64,000 nt of DNA from RGIG1681 sp045594425 (GCA_045594425.1 JAZNYK010000013.1:124001-188000); one strand, 5' to 3'; positions 41,959-52,207 are shown, numbered from the stretch's first letter. Program-made: numbers and translations. Notes: generated by a model from the letters alone, not told the origin.

Positions 41959-44118
41959 ATGGAAATGGAAAAAGTTTTTTTAGAACAGGTTGAAAAGATT
42001 TATGGCAAGGATAATTTGGAAATTGTTAAAAAAGCATTCCATTTTGCAGACAAAAAGCACGCAGGTCAAAAGCGTGATACTGGTGAAGATTATATTATTC
42101 ACCCATATGCTTGTGCGAAAATTTTGGTTGAACTTCGTGCGGATATCGATTCAGTTGTTTGTGGGTTATTGCATGACTGTATTGAAGATACCAACTGCGA
42201 GCCAGAAGAAATTTTAAAGGCTTTTGGTGAAACGGTTTACACTATTTGTGTTGGTGCATCAAAAATTGAACCAATCAAACACGCAAGAAGAAAGCATTTG
42301 GAAGAGAATGAAAATCTACGCAGAATGTTTTTAACATTAAGCAAGGATGCTCGTGTTGCGTTTGTAAAACTTGCAGACAGGCTTCACAATATGCAAACTC
42401 TCGACATAAAAAACAGAGCAGACCAATTGAAAATTGCAAAAGAAACACTTGATATATATGTTCCACTCGCTGAACGTTTGGGCATGAATAGTTTGAAACA
42501 CACACTTGAAGATTTGTGTTTTAAATATGTTTTGCCAGAGGAATTTACTGAAATTACAAACTACTTAAATTCATACTACAAGCAAAGCAAAAAGGTGAAC
42601 GACCAAATCAGAGATGTTTTAAAAGGTCTTGCAGATGAAAACAATGTTGATGCAAAAATTCAAAGCCGAATAAAAAGCACTTTTGGTGTATACAAAAAAA
42701 CATTAACCAAAAGCAAAGAAAAAATTTATGACATTATTGCACACCGCATTATTGTTAAGGATATAAAAAATTGTTACACAATGCTCGGTGCTGTTCATAA
42801 TTTATGGAAGCCAATTGATGGCAGAATAAAAGACTATATTGCAAACCCAAAGAAAAATTTATACAGGTCGCTCCACACAACAGTTGTATACCCAACAGAG
42901 GCAGGGCCTATCCCTGTTGAAATTCAAATTAGAACCGAAGAAATGCATATTTTCTGTGAGTATGGTATGGCGGCTCATTGGATGTATAAAGAACATGGTT
43001 CAAAAGCAACAAAGGTTTCGGGCAACTCTGTGCTTTATGATATGAAAAAAACACAAAGTGCATCTTCTGAAAAAGTTTTGCAAGAAGATGAAACTGATGA
43101 ATTTATGCAAATCATCAAAGCGGGTTTTTATGCCAACAAGATTTTTGTGTTTACACCAACACAAAATGTTGTTGAACTTCCTGACGGGGCAATCCCACTA
43201 GACTTTGCTTATGCTATTCACACAAATGTTGGAAACAAGTGCACGGGTGCAAAAGTTAATGGAAAAATTGTTCCGATTACAACAAAACTTCAAACTGGTG
43301 ATGTTGTTGAAATCTTAACAAATGCATCAAAAGCACCATCTCGTGACTGGATAAAGATTTGTAAGAGCAGTTCAGCAATTTCAAAAATTAAAAACTATTT
43401 TAAGAAAGAGCACAAAGAAGAAAATATCAAAATCGGCAAAGATATTTTGGATGAGGGTTTGAAAAGAAAAGGTTACACACTTTCAAAACTCGTTGATGAA
43501 AAAACTGTTATTGCGGAACTTATGTCAAAAAGGCAATATGTTTCGTTAGATGAAATTTTTGCCGCAATTGGCTATGGTGGGTTGTCTGCAAGTTTGGTTG
43601 TAAACAAATTTGTTGCAAAACAACAACAAATTAAGCATGAAGAAAAAAGAAGTTCTATCCCAACAAAACCACAAACCAAAAATGATGAAGGTATTTTGAT
43701 TGATAGTCATGGTGACCTTTTAAAGAACCTTGCAAAATGTTGTAACCCAATTCCTGGGGATGAGATTATTGGTTATGTTTCAAGAGGCAGGGGAATTATT
43801 GTTCACAGATGTGACTGTGAAAATGTTGATAATCTCGATTCCTCAAGATTTATTTCTGCAAGGTGGAATTTGAGTGATGAAGAAGAATATAACTTTATGA
43901 GTTATGTTGATGTTTATGCTAAAAACAAAAACAATGTTTATGTTGAAGTTACAAACGCAATGAGTGAACTTGGAATAAAGGTTCTTTCATTAAATTCATC
44001 ACAAAATAAAGATGATGAACTTGTTTTAAAAATTGGAATTCAAATTAAAAACAAAACACAACTTCAACAAGCAAAAAATAAACTCGCATCACTATCATTG
44101 GTTTATGAGGTTGTGTAA
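41959..44118 (+). CDS. relA: RelA/SpoT homologue, bifunctional (p)ppGpp synthetase/hydrolase
   Basis: A 719-aa long-form RSH protein. The HD hydrolase domain (about 20-180) has HAGQKRDTGEDYIIHP and GLLHDCIEDT, and these intact metal-site residues suggest active hydrolysis. The synthetase domain (about 235-350) includes IKDYIANPKKNLYRSLHTTV. A TGS domain (about 395-455, VFTPTQNVVELPDGA), a Cys-containing segment (CCNPIPGDEI, then HRCDCENV) and a C-terminal ACT/RRM domain follow. It makes and removes the stringent-response alarmone. AGGAGAT precedes the ATG; its stop overlaps the next start (TAATG). Confidence 0.95.
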   Translation: MEMEKVFLEQVEKIYGKDNLEIVKKAFHFADKKHAGQKRDTGEDYIIHPYACAKILVELRADIDSVVCGLLHDCIEDTNCEPEEILKAFGETVYTICVGASKIEPIKHARRKHLEENENLRRMFLTLSKDARVAFVKLADRLHNMQTLDIKNRADQLKIAKETLDIYVPLAERLGMNSLKHTLEDLCFKYVLPEEFTEITNYLNSYYKQSKKVNDQIRDVLKGLADENNVDAKIQSRIKSTFGVYKKTLTKSKEKIYDIIAHRIIVKDIKNCYTMLGAVHNLWKPIDGRIKDYIANPKKNLYRSLHTTVVYPTEAGPIPVEIQIRTEEMHIFCEYGMAAHWMYKEHGSKATKVSGNSVLYDMKKTQSASSEKVLQEDETDEFMQIIKAGFYANKIFVFTPTQNVVELPDGAIPLDFAYAIHTNVGNKCTGAKVNGKIVPITTKLQTGDVVEILTNASKAPSRDWIKICKSSSAISKIKNYFKKEHKEENIKIGKDILDEGLKRKGYTLSKLVDEKTVIAELMSKRQYVSLDEIFAAIGYGGLSASLVVNKFVAKQQQIKHEEKRSSIPTKPQTKNDEGILIDSHGDLLKNLAKCCNPIPGDEIIGYVSRGRGIIVHRCDCENVDNLDSSRFISARWNLSDEEEYNFMSYVDVYAKNKNNVYVEVTNAMSELGIKVLSLNSSQNKDDELVLKIGIQIKNKTQLQQAKNKLASLSLVYEVV

Positions 44119-44861
44119 TGGATTTTAATTTTGTGATAAAAACAAAACAAGATTATGCAAACTTTATTAAATATTTAAAAAGCATTTCTAAAGGTGAAAC
44201 CATTGAAGATAAAGTTAGACATATTGCTATTTTGAACACAAAACAAGATGTTATTGGAATCACAATGGCAAATATCAGAAAAACTGCAAAACAAATTTTT
44301 AAAAATGGTTATCAAGATTTTTTAGATATTTGCTTGGGTTGTGATTACAAACAAGAACTTTATGAAGAAACTTTGATTCAGGGACTTGTTATTGCTGAAA
44401 TAAAAAATCTTGAAAAACAAAAAGAACTGCTATCTGTTTGGGTTCATAAAATTGACAACTGGTCAACTTGTGATTCGGTTGTTTCAACAATGAAGCCTTT
44501 GAAAAAATCACCAGATAAAAACAAATATTTTGAGTTTTATTTAAATTTATGTTTTTCTGAAAAAGAGTTTGTTTCAAGATTTGGCATAATTGTTTTAATG
44601 GTAAACTATCTTGAAAACGAATATATTGACCAGATTTTGGATATGTGCAAAAAGGTTAAGTCTGAACACTATTATGTTAAAATGGGTGTTGCTTGGCTTG
44701 TTAGTTTTGCGTTTATCAAATTTAAGAACAAAACAAAGATATTGCTAGAGAGCAGGGTTTTAGACAAATTTACGCAAAATAAATCTATTTCAAAATGCAG
44801 AGATAGTTATCAAGTTTCAAGGGAAGATAAAGACCTTCTCGTGGAGTATAGAATAAAATAA
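44118..44861 (+). CDS. AlkD-like DNA alkylation repair glycosylase
   Basis: A 247-aa all-helical (HEAT-like repeat) protein. The motif VHKIDNWSTCDSV around residues 112-124 and EKEFVSRFGIIVLMVNYL around 152-169 match the AlkD/AlkC-type glycosylases that remove positively charged 3- and 7-alkylpurines. The catalytic Asp of AlkD corresponds to the Asp in IDNW or TCD here; I cannot assign which with certainty. It overlaps the stop of relA by one base, so the genes are translationally coupled. Confidence 0.85.
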   Translation: MDFNFVIKTKQDYANFIKYLKSISKGETIEDKVRHIAILNTKQDVIGITMANIRKTAKQIFKNGYQDFLDICLGCDYKQELYEETLIQGLVIAEIKNLEKQKELLSVWVHKIDNWSTCDSVVSTMKPLKKSPDKNKYFEFYLNLCFSEKEFVSRFGIIVLMVNYLENEYIDQILDMCKKVKSEHYYVKMGVAWLVSFAFIKFKNKTKILLESRVLDKFTQNKSISKCRDSYQVSREDKDLLVEYRIK

Positions 44862-44888
44862 AAACACAGCAAATTTGCTGTGTTTTTT
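44861..44888. terminator. Terminator after the rsh-alkD operon
   Basis: AAACACAGC/GCTGTGTTT perfect stem with an AAATTT loop and a T run. It may also end minus-strand gpsA transcripts. Confidence 0.85.
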
Positions 44889-44934
44889 GTTTTTTAACAT
44901 TATTTTTGGTATTTAAACTTATTTTTTGCAGTTT

Positions 44935-45903
44935 TTAATCATCAAATTCATGTAAATTTTCTCTGTTAAACAAGCGTTTTAAAGCATCTTCTTTTGAGAT
45001 GTTTCCATTAATAACATCATAAACGGTTTTTGTGATAGGAAGTTCAACACCAACTTTTTCTGCCATTTTTAACATGGCTGAAGATGTTGCAACGCCTTCT
45101 GCAAGTTTTTCAAATGGTTTGCCTTGAGCAAATGTTTCGCCCCACATTCTGTTGTGTGAAAATTGTGAGAACAAGGTTGCTTCATAGTCACCTAAATGAC
45201 ACAAACCATAAGCAGAAAGTTCATTTCCGCCATAGGCTTTAATAAGTCTTGCAACTTCTCTTGCTCCACGAGCCATAAGTCCACCTTTAACGGTTGAATA
45301 GCCCATGCCGTCCAAAAGACCAGCAGCAATACCCATAACGTTTTTAGCGGCAGCACCAATTTCTGAACCAATGATGTCTTTGCCTTGATAGAATCTGATG
45401 AGGTCACTTTTTAAAGTTTTAGCCAAAAATTCAGAAAGGTCTTTGTTGTAAGAGTCAATCACCATAACGCTTGGAACGCCATTAACAAATGATTGAATGT
45501 GTCCAGGTCCAACCCAAACAGCAATATTATTTGGGTCGATGCCAAATTCAATCAAAATTGATGAAAGACGGCTTCCGGTTTTGTCTTCAATGCCTTTCAT
45601 GCACAAAATATATTTTTTGTCTTTATATGTTTCAATTTTTGATACATTTCCCATTAAATCACGAACGCCTTGTGCGCCAATTGAAATAATGACATATTCA
45701 CTTTTATTAAGAGCATATTCAAGGTCATGTGTAAGGTCAATTGACTCAGGAAATTCAACATATTCATTTTTTCTTGAGGTAAACAATGTGTTAACAATGT
45801 TGTCGTTTTTGCGACCCCACACTGTTACGTTATTGTTATTTTTGTTTAAATACCATGCAATAAATGAGCCCCAACGGCCACAGCCAAGTAATGTAAAATT
45901 CAT
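44935..45903 (-). CDS. gpsA: Glycerol-3-phosphate dehydrogenase [NAD(P)+]
   Basis: A 322-aa enzyme that reduces dihydroxyacetone phosphate to sn-glycerol-3-phosphate for phospholipid synthesis. The N-terminal nucleotide loop is LGCGRWGSF (residues 5-13; GxGxxG with a Cys variant). The catalytic-Lys region is ISIGAQGVRD...CMKGIED and SEIGAAAKNVMGIAAGLLDG. RGAREVARLIKAYGG carries the substrate-binding Arg. The ATG at 45901-45903 follows AAAGGAGAT; a longer frame exists but has no SD. Confidence 0.95.
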   Translation of the reverse strand: MNFTLLGCGRWGSFIAWYLNKNNNNVTVWGRKNDNIVNTLFTSRKNEYVEFPESIDLTHDLEYALNKSEYVIISIGAQGVRDLMGNVSKIETYKDKKYILCMKGIEDKTGSRLSSILIEFGIDPNNIAVWVGPGHIQSFVNGVPSVMVIDSYNKDLSEFLAKTLKSDLIRFYQGKDIIGSEIGAAAKNVMGIAAGLLDGMGYSTVKGGLMARGAREVARLIKAYGGNELSAYGLCHLGDYEATLFSQFSHNRMWGETFAQGKPFEKLAEGVATSSAMLKMAEKVGVELPITKTVYDVINGNISKEDALKRLFNRENLHEFDD

Positions 45904-46006
45904 AATATCTCCTTTACCATATAATAATAGCACATCTTTTGTTCAAGTTAAAACTAATATTTTGCCAAATTAGGAAAATTTGTTTGTTTTAAAGGTTAAT
46001 ATATAA

Positions 46007-46035
46007 TTGAAAAATAATAATTTTTTTGTTATGAT
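46007..46035 (+). promoter_or_regulatory. Promoter of the RF-like/helicase operon, start point at the ATG
   Basis: TTGAAA (46007-46012), a 17-nt spacer and TATGAT (46030-46035), ending 6 nt before ATG; there is no SD. Confidence 0.65.
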
Positions 46036-46041
46036 ATATTC

Positions 46042-47031
46042 ATGGATATTATCGACTCTAAATTTTATGAAAAGTTTGAAAAAATTAATCATGACTATGA
46101 TGAGATTTTATTTTTGCTTGAATCTGTTGAAGTGATGTCTGACAATAAACTTTTTGCGCATTATTTAAAACAAAAAAAGCAAATAGAGTCACTTGCTGTG
46201 CTATTTAAAAAATATTTATCTATCGAAAATGAGATAGGCGTTAACAATGAAATTTTTGAACTTGAAAAAGATGAAATTGTTAAAAATAACATTATATGTG
46301 AAAACGAAAAGTTGAAAGCAGAACAAGTTAAGGTTTTTGAAAAATTGAAGTGTGAGTATTTAAAAACAGAACAGACTAATCAAACTGCAAGAATTGAAAT
46401 CACTCCAAAAAATTCAGATGCAGAATTTGTTGATGAATTTGTTTACATGGTTAAAAATATTTTTGCTGAAACCAATGCTCAAGTTGAGGTTGTTTCTGGA
46501 AAAACAACTTTGATAACAGCAAAAGGTAGTGGGGTGTTTGACAAGGTTTCTTTTTTAAGTGGACTTTTAAAACAAATCAAACAAGGCAAGGAAAATTTAT
46601 TTCAGGTTATTGTTTTAAATGTAAAGGAAACACATTTTGAAATTGATGAAAAAGATGTTTTGGTTGAAATTTCAAAATCAAGTGGTGCGGGTGGTCAGCA
46701 TATAAACAAAACCGAAAGTGCTGTAAAACTTACACACATTCCAACGGGCATTACTGCAGAGTGTCAAGATGAACGTTCACAAACCAAAAATAAAATTAGA
46801 GCGTTTGAAAACTTAAAACAAAAAATACTGCAAAAAATGCAAGAAAATGAACAAAAAAACATAAAAAATCAACGTGATGGACAAAAAAATGCAATTTTTT
46901 CTAGCACACCTGTTCTAGTTTTTGATTATGACAAAAATAAAGTTTCTGACAGCAGAACAAAAAAGAGTTATTCACTCAAAGAAGTTTTATCAGGAAACAC
47001 AAAAATAATAGAAAGTGATTTAAGGATTTAA
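46042..47031 (+). CDS. Class I release factor-like GGQ protein, degenerate decoding domain
   Basis: A 329-aa protein. The catalytic domain is clear: SSGAGGQHINKTESAVKLTH, with GGQ at residues 217-219, then TAECQDERSQTKNK. This matches RF1/RF2, in which GGQ drives peptidyl-tRNA hydrolysis. The N-terminal domain is short and helical. The central domain (about 120-200) lacks the recognisable SGGHRVQRVP region and has no PxT or SPF tripeptide for stop-codon reading. It may be a ribosome-rescue or specialised factor rather than prfA or prfB. Its stop overlaps the helicase start (TAATG), and it heads a five-gene operon. Confidence 0.8.
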   Translation: MDIIDSKFYEKFEKINHDYDEILFLLESVEVMSDNKLFAHYLKQKKQIESLAVLFKKYLSIENEIGVNNEIFELEKDEIVKNNIICENEKLKAEQVKVFEKLKCEYLKTEQTNQTARIEITPKNSDAEFVDEFVYMVKNIFAETNAQVEVVSGKTTLITAKGSGVFDKVSFLSGLLKQIKQGKENLFQVIVLNVKETHFEIDEKDVLVEISKSSGAGGQHINKTESAVKLTHIPTGITAECQDERSQTKNKIRAFENLKQKILQKMQENEQKNIKNQRDGQKNAIFSSTPVLVFDYDKNKVSDSRTKKSYSLKEVLSGNTKIIESDLRI

Positions 47032-49481
47032 TGGCGGAATTACAGAGTTTTAACATTGAAGTGAACACATCAAAACAAATACTTTCAAGTGAAACAAAAA
47101 TTTATAAAACTGAAAGGTTTTTTTATCAAACAAAAAAACTTGCAGGAATTGATAAGTTTGTTTTAAAAATTTCTGAAAGTATGATTTCGCTTGCAAAAAC
47201 TCTTGCTGATAAATTTTTTGGTCATGAGGAAGTTAATTGTTTCAAGGTTGACACCTTTGACAAAAGTTTTAGTTTTTTGGTTAAGTTTGGTTTTCAATTA
47301 GATGACAAAAACATTGGAACTGAAGATATTATATTTTTTGCAGATGAAAACAATTTTGAAAACTTGAAGATGAATGACCAACGAGTTAATGTTTATCTTC
47401 GTGAACATAAAATTTTCAATGTGGTTGTCAAGCCTATTGTTGCAGACTTTGATGACAGCGATTTTAAAAAGTTGTATTTGCTTTCAAATGCAGAATATGT
47501 AAACTTTCCGATGCTTAATGAAAAACAGCAAAAACTTGTTGAAATACAAAATGAAAACGTTTTGGTTCAAGGTGTTGCGGGAAGTGGTAAAACCAATGTT
47601 TGTTTAAGCAAAATTATTTGGGTTGCTTGTAGAAGTTATACTGGTAAAATTTTATACACCACATTTTCACGTGGGCTTTTGATTGATACAAAAAACAAAG
47701 TTGAACTTTTTAAAAATAACATTAAGGCGTTCATTGATGATTATAAAAACAATCGCATTGTATTTTTAGATAAAAATCACAAGAAAGCAATTGAAAACAG
47801 ACTGGGTATTTATTTGGTTTCTGATAACGAAGTTAACCTTATGAAAAAACTCGGCCAGATTGTTGAGTTTCTGGAAAATAAAGTTGAGTATCTTTTGATT
47901 GAAGATGTTTATAAAAAAGTTTTTGATGAAGAATTTGAGATGAGTGATGAGTCAGTTTTCTTGAACGACTTTTTGAAAAATATAAACAACCATCAATTAA
48001 AAAGCAGGCTTGACAAACTAAAAAATATTTCACATTCAATTATCTATAAAGAAATATATGGTATGATTTTTGGGTGTGTTGGTTCTGGCGTTGGTGAAGA
48101 AATGCTTTCGCTTGAAGAATATAAAAAGCGTAGAGAAAACAGTTTTTCACCTGCTGAATGTGAAACTATTTATGGCATTGCAAAACTTTATGCTGATTAT
48201 CAAAAAACGCAAAATCTTTTAGATAATAATAAAATATCACGAAAATTATTGAAAAACACCGCAAAAATACAAAAATATTCACTTTCTATCATTGATGAAG
48301 TTCAAGATTTCACAGAAATAAATTTAAATTTATTTAAAGAAATTTCAATTAAACTTTTCTGTGTGGGTGACGCTCTTCAAATGATAAACCCATCATATTT
48401 CAGTTTTGCATATCTAAAAAGATTGATGTATAACGAAGATGTTACAAATGTTGCAGAACTTGAATGTAACTATCGAAACAATAAAAAAATTGTTGAGATT
48501 TTGGAAGACTTGAGTCAGATTAATATTGCGCAGTTCGGAACACATAGTTTTGTGCTTTCGGGTGAAAGCATTGACCAAAGCACGGCAACAAATGCAATTT
48601 ATACAGCGGATAAAACCTTTGTTGATAGTTTGAAATCTCAAAAGTTTGAAAACTTTACAATTTTGGTTACTGACTTTAATCAAAAAGAAAAGTTAAGGGA
48701 AAGGTTCAAAAAACAAGAAATTTTAACAATTTCAGAAATTAAAGGTTTAGAGCGTGATACAGTTTTGCTTTATAATATCTTGTCTGACAACAAAGATAAG
48801 TGGCAAAGGCTTGAAGAGTTTAATGTTAATCATAAACAAGCCGATGAAAACTCTGTTTACAGGTATTATTTCAACTTGTTTTATGTTGGTGTTTCAAGAG
48901 CAAAACACAACATATTTATTTATGAAAATTCAGAAATTGATTCATTTAAAAATTTCTTTAGCGAAAATTTTGAATGGCTTTCTGGTGAAGAAACTTACAA
49001 AAGATTTTCAGATATTATCAGCAAGATTGAAATTGATGATGACGAAATCTTGGCAAGAATTAATGAGTTTATAAAACTTGGTCAATTTGACAACGCAAGG
49101 TTCTATGCAAACAAGTTTGAGGATGACAGAATTTGTCAGCAACAACTTGAAAAAATTGATGCATATCAAAAATATGTGTTTAAGGGAAAAAATAAAGACG
49201 CTGGCATAAAGATGTGGCGAGCAGGTCTTACCAGTGAAGCAAAAGAACAATTTATGATTTCGGGTGACACAAAACTTGTTGAGTTTTTGGAACAACTTGA
49301 CGGAAAAACCGATAATCATTTAGATGCAGATATTGTTAAATTTTTTGTTGATTTTGACGATAATGATGAAGCGCAACAACTTATTTTGGAAGTTGTTAAG
49401 CAAGACCTTGAAAATATGAGACAAATGCATAGAGATACAAAAAATAAATTAAAAGAATTTAAGGAGAAATACCATGGATAA
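47031..49481 (+). CDS. Superfamily 1 (UvrD-like) helicase
   Basis: An 816-aa protein. A novel N-terminal region of about 160 residues precedes a Q-like motif (NEKQQKLVE), Walker A GVAGSGKT (181-188) and a Walker B with SIIDEVQDF (about 420-428). It continues with the Arg-finger region ECNYRNNKK, a SEIKGLERD motif V-like segment and VSRAKHN (motif VI). After the helicase core, a C-terminal region of about 150 residues is helical and charged and may contact partners. SF1 helicases of this kind unwind DNA or translocate on it using ATP; the role in this operon is unknown. It overlaps the next gene by 8 nt. Confidence 0.88.
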   Translation: MAELQSFNIEVNTSKQILSSETKIYKTERFFYQTKKLAGIDKFVLKISESMISLAKTLADKFFGHEEVNCFKVDTFDKSFSFLVKFGFQLDDKNIGTEDIIFFADENNFENLKMNDQRVNVYLREHKIFNVVVKPIVADFDDSDFKKLYLLSNAEYVNFPMLNEKQQKLVEIQNENVLVQGVAGSGKTNVCLSKIIWVACRSYTGKILYTTFSRGLLIDTKNKVELFKNNIKAFIDDYKNNRIVFLDKNHKKAIENRLGIYLVSDNEVNLMKKLGQIVEFLENKVEYLLIEDVYKKVFDEEFEMSDESVFLNDFLKNINNHQLKSRLDKLKNISHSIIYKEIYGMIFGCVGSGVGEEMLSLEEYKKRRENSFSPAECETIYGIAKLYADYQKTQNLLDNNKISRKLLKNTAKIQKYSLSIIDEVQDFTEINLNLFKEISIKLFCVGDALQMINPSYFSFAYLKRLMYNEDVTNVAELECNYRNNKKIVEILEDLSQINIAQFGTHSFVLSGESIDQSTATNAIYTADKTFVDSLKSQKFENFTILVTDFNQKEKLRERFKKQEILTISEIKGLERDTVLLYNILSDNKDKWQRLEEFNVNHKQADENSVYRYYFNLFYVGVSRAKHNIFIYENSEIDSFKNFFSENFEWLSGEETYKRFSDIISKIEIDDDEILARINEFIKLGQFDNARFYANKFEDDRICQQQLEKIDAYQKYVFKGKNKDAGIKMWRAGLTSEAKEQFMISGDTKLVEFLEQLDGKTDNHLDADIVKFFVDFDDNDEAQQLILEVVKQDLENMRQMHRDTKNKLKEFKEKYHG

Positions 49482-50187
49482 TAATGAAGTAAATGCACTT
49501 ATTGATGCCTTTGTTGGATATCGTGAAATGCTGGTTCCAATTCAAGCAGATATGCATGAGTTTTTGGAAACCTATGGTGCACTTAAAAGTGATGTGGACA
49601 AACTTAACACTGCATTTTCTGGTGATGTTCAAGCACGACTTTCAGAAATTTACAAAAATCTTGCATCACAAGCAGAAAAGTCTGAAGAATTAACCAGAAA
49701 AGTTGACCAATTTTTGAAAAGTTCAGAAAAATACACCGAAGGTGTTAGCAACTTGATTTCTATGTTTCAAAACATTGAAACAAGAATTTCTAGTGTTAAT
49801 GAAATTGAAAAACAAGCCGAAGAACAAATTGGAAGGCTTGACACCATGATTGAAGAAAAACGTAGAAACTATGACCTTAAAGATTTGAAGAAGAGTTTGG
49901 ATGCATATAATGCAAACTTGCAAACTGTGGGTGAGTTTATCAATAAAGATGTTGCAGAAAATATTATTGAAAACACAAACTCAATCAAAGAAATTAAATC
50001 TGGAAATGAAAATATTGCAAAACGTTTAGAAGAAGAAAAACAAAGCATTGATGCTTTGGCTGAAACTTACAAATCTTCAAACGCGCTTTTAAAGAAAATT
50101 GTTGAAAAAGAAGATGTTAATGAAGAATATATTTTTGATATCATTGACAGATGGGCAGAAAGCAGAAGAGTAAAAACAAAAAAATAA
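49474..50187 (+). CDS. Coiled-coil protein in the RF-like/helicase operon
   Basis: A 237-aa acidic, almost entirely helical protein with long heptad-like stretches (about 20-205) and no Cys. There is no signal peptide or membrane helix. The sequence suggests an elongated dimer or a scaffold. I do not recognise a family. The AAGGAG SD lies inside the helicase reading frame, 7 nt before the ATG, and the overlap points to coupled translation. The next gene follows after 13 nt. Confidence 0.75.
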   Translation: MDNNEVNALIDAFVGYREMLVPIQADMHEFLETYGALKSDVDKLNTAFSGDVQARLSEIYKNLASQAEKSEELTRKVDQFLKSSEKYTEGVSNLISMFQNIETRISSVNEIEKQAEEQIGRLDTMIEEKRRNYDLKDLKKSLDAYNANLQTVGEFINKDVAENIIENTNSIKEIKSGNENIAKRLEEEKQSIDALAETYKSSNALLKKIVEKEDVNEEYIFDIIDRWAESRRVKTKK

Positions 50188-50200
50188 CAAAGGAAAATAA

Positions 50201-52207
50201 ATGGAAAAAACAGAATTAAAAAATTTATTTGAAGCAATAAAAAAAGATGACGTTAAGTCATTTTCTTCTATCATGCTTTCAAATTCTGATTTAAACATTT
50301 GTTTTGGAAGATTTCCAATCCTTTCACTTTGTTATCTTTATGATAGTTATAAGATATTAGAAAAGTATGAAAAACTATTAATGCCAATTCACAACTTTAA
50401 TCAAGTTGATGAATATTATGAAATTTATTTAAGGTTTAAAAGATATGCAAAAAAATGTTTAAAGTTTTTTGTGTATGAAGATAAAATTATTTATCCTCTT
50501 GAAATGCTTGCCATTTTGGATGAACGATTCATTATCCGCAAATATTTTAAATTATTATATAAAAATGATGAAATTTTAGCAAATTTAAGCAAAATTTACA
50601 AATTAAACAAAAATATTGAAGTTCAAGCAACGCATCAAGATATTAAAATTGAAAAGAAAAAATTTAATTTAAAACAAAAATTAATTACGGCAATTTGTAT
50701 TTGTTTGATGGTTGTGTTTAGTGTGTTTTCGCTGGCAAGTGTGCTTGTTGTCAAAAACACTTACGGCATTGGAACAGCAAAAAATCCAATAAAAATTTCC
50801 ACCGAATCGGAACTTAAAAAAGCGGCAAAGAAGGGTATTAGATGTTATGTGTTAGAAAATGACATAACATTAACTGGCGATTGGATTGCTAAAGATTTTA
50901 AAGGTGCAATTTATGGTGCAGGTCACACTCTTTTTGCTGGTAATTATTTGTCTAGCGGAATGTTTGAAACCATGTCTGGAGTTATTCAAGATTTAGTGAT
51001 TGATACTGATATGGATAAAATAACAATTTCGCAAAATTACGCAATTTTGGCTAAAAATTCAACAGGAATTATTAAAAATTGCATGATTTTAGGTGATTTT
51101 GAGTTTGAATCCTATAGTGATGAAGAGGTTTATGTTGCGATTTTTGCAGCAACAAATAGTGGTGAAATTTCAAACTGCACCACAAAAGTTTCGGCGGTTA
51201 TAAATAATAACAGAAGTTCAAATGTCTTTTTGTCGGCTTTTGCTGGGGTGAATAATGGAACTATTTTAAACTCAAAAACTCTTTCAGGAAAGTTTGAAGC
51301 AGATACCGTTGATATGGCGGGAATAGCAACTCTTAACAATGGTGTGATTTCTGGTTGTGAAAATAATATTTCAGTTTCACAAACTTCGTCAAAAGAGTGG
51401 CATCCAAATTCTGCGGGTGTTTGTGTAACAAATTATGGCACTGTTGAAAATTCAAAAAACAAAGCCGAAATTTTTGCAGAGTCAACAAGAACCGAGGCTG
51501 TTCTTGATGGCGAACTTGCTGTTATTTGTGGTGGTGTTGTTTGTGACAACTATGGAGTCATTAAAAATTCTAGAAACACTGGAAAGGTTTGTGGCAAGGG
51601 TGATGTTTCGGTTGTTTATGCTGGTGGCATTGCTGCTCGAAATATTTTGTCTGATGGCAAATATGCAAACATCACAAGGTCAAAATCTGAAAGTAAAATT
51701 GAGGTTTATAGCAAGCAAGATTTGGTTTGTGTTGGCGGTGTGGCTGCTTATAACTCAAGTGAAATTATTAATTGTGGTTTTGTTGGAAGCATTTCTGCGT
51801 TGACTGATTCATCAAAAACAGGAATAATAACCTACGCTGGTGGAGTGGTTGGTTATAATAGAGAGTGTCAACTTGAAGATAGTTATGCAGAAGTTAAATT
51901 TGAAAACCGTGAAGGCTCAAAAAATAAAGATAATTGTTTGTTTGGTGGTGTGGCAGGTTTTGTTGGAACTGTTAGTTATGTTGCAATGGACTTTGCTTCA
52001 TATACAGCATATGGACTTTATTATGTGAAAAATAATCATTATGTTGTTGATGCAAGTTTTGCATGCCCTGCAACTGGGCTTGAGTCTTATGTTATGATGG
52101 GCAATATTGTAAACTCTGTTTATGTTCAAATTTCAGCACATACAGAAACTTTTGCTGCACATCAAACATTGTCAGATATTTCAAGTGAGGTGATTATAGG
52201 TGATTAG
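50201..52207 (+). CDS. Transmembrane protein: cytosolic helical domain plus GLUG-like outer domain
   Basis: A 668-aa protein. The N-terminal 150 residues are helical and probably cytosolic, with a feel of ankyrin-type helices (LKNLFEAIKKDDVKSFSSIM) but no clear repeat match. A basic stretch and one membrane helix (about 165-188) follow. The rest (about 195-668) is a Gly/Asn/Ser-rich beta-helix pattern with repeated short units like GVVCDNYGVIKNSRNTGKV and AGGIAARN, resembling GLUG-motif adhesins. This topology could pass an outside signal inwards. AAGGAAAA precedes the ATG; its stop overlaps the next gene. Confidence 0.75.
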   Translation: MEKTELKNLFEAIKKDDVKSFSSIMLSNSDLNICFGRFPILSLCYLYDSYKILEKYEKLLMPIHNFNQVDEYYEIYLRFKRYAKKCLKFFVYEDKIIYPLEMLAILDERFIIRKYFKLLYKNDEILANLSKIYKLNKNIEVQATHQDIKIEKKKFNLKQKLITAICICLMVVFSVFSLASVLVVKNTYGIGTAKNPIKISTESELKKAAKKGIRCYVLENDITLTGDWIAKDFKGAIYGAGHTLFAGNYLSSGMFETMSGVIQDLVIDTDMDKITISQNYAILAKNSTGIIKNCMILGDFEFESYSDEEVYVAIFAATNSGEISNCTTKVSAVINNNRSSNVFLSAFAGVNNGTILNSKTLSGKFEADTVDMAGIATLNNGVISGCENNISVSQTSSKEWHPNSAGVCVTNYGTVENSKNKAEIFAESTRTEAVLDGELAVICGGVVCDNYGVIKNSRNTGKVCGKGDVSVVYAGGIAARNILSDGKYANITRSKSESKIEVYSKQDLVCVGGVAAYNSSEIINCGFVGSISALTDSSKTGIITYAGGVVGYNRECQLEDSYAEVKFENREGSKNKDNCLFGGVAGFVGTVSYVAMDFASYTAYGLYYVKNNHYVVDASFACPATGLESYVMMGNIVNSVYVQISAHTETFAAHQTLSDISSEVIIGD

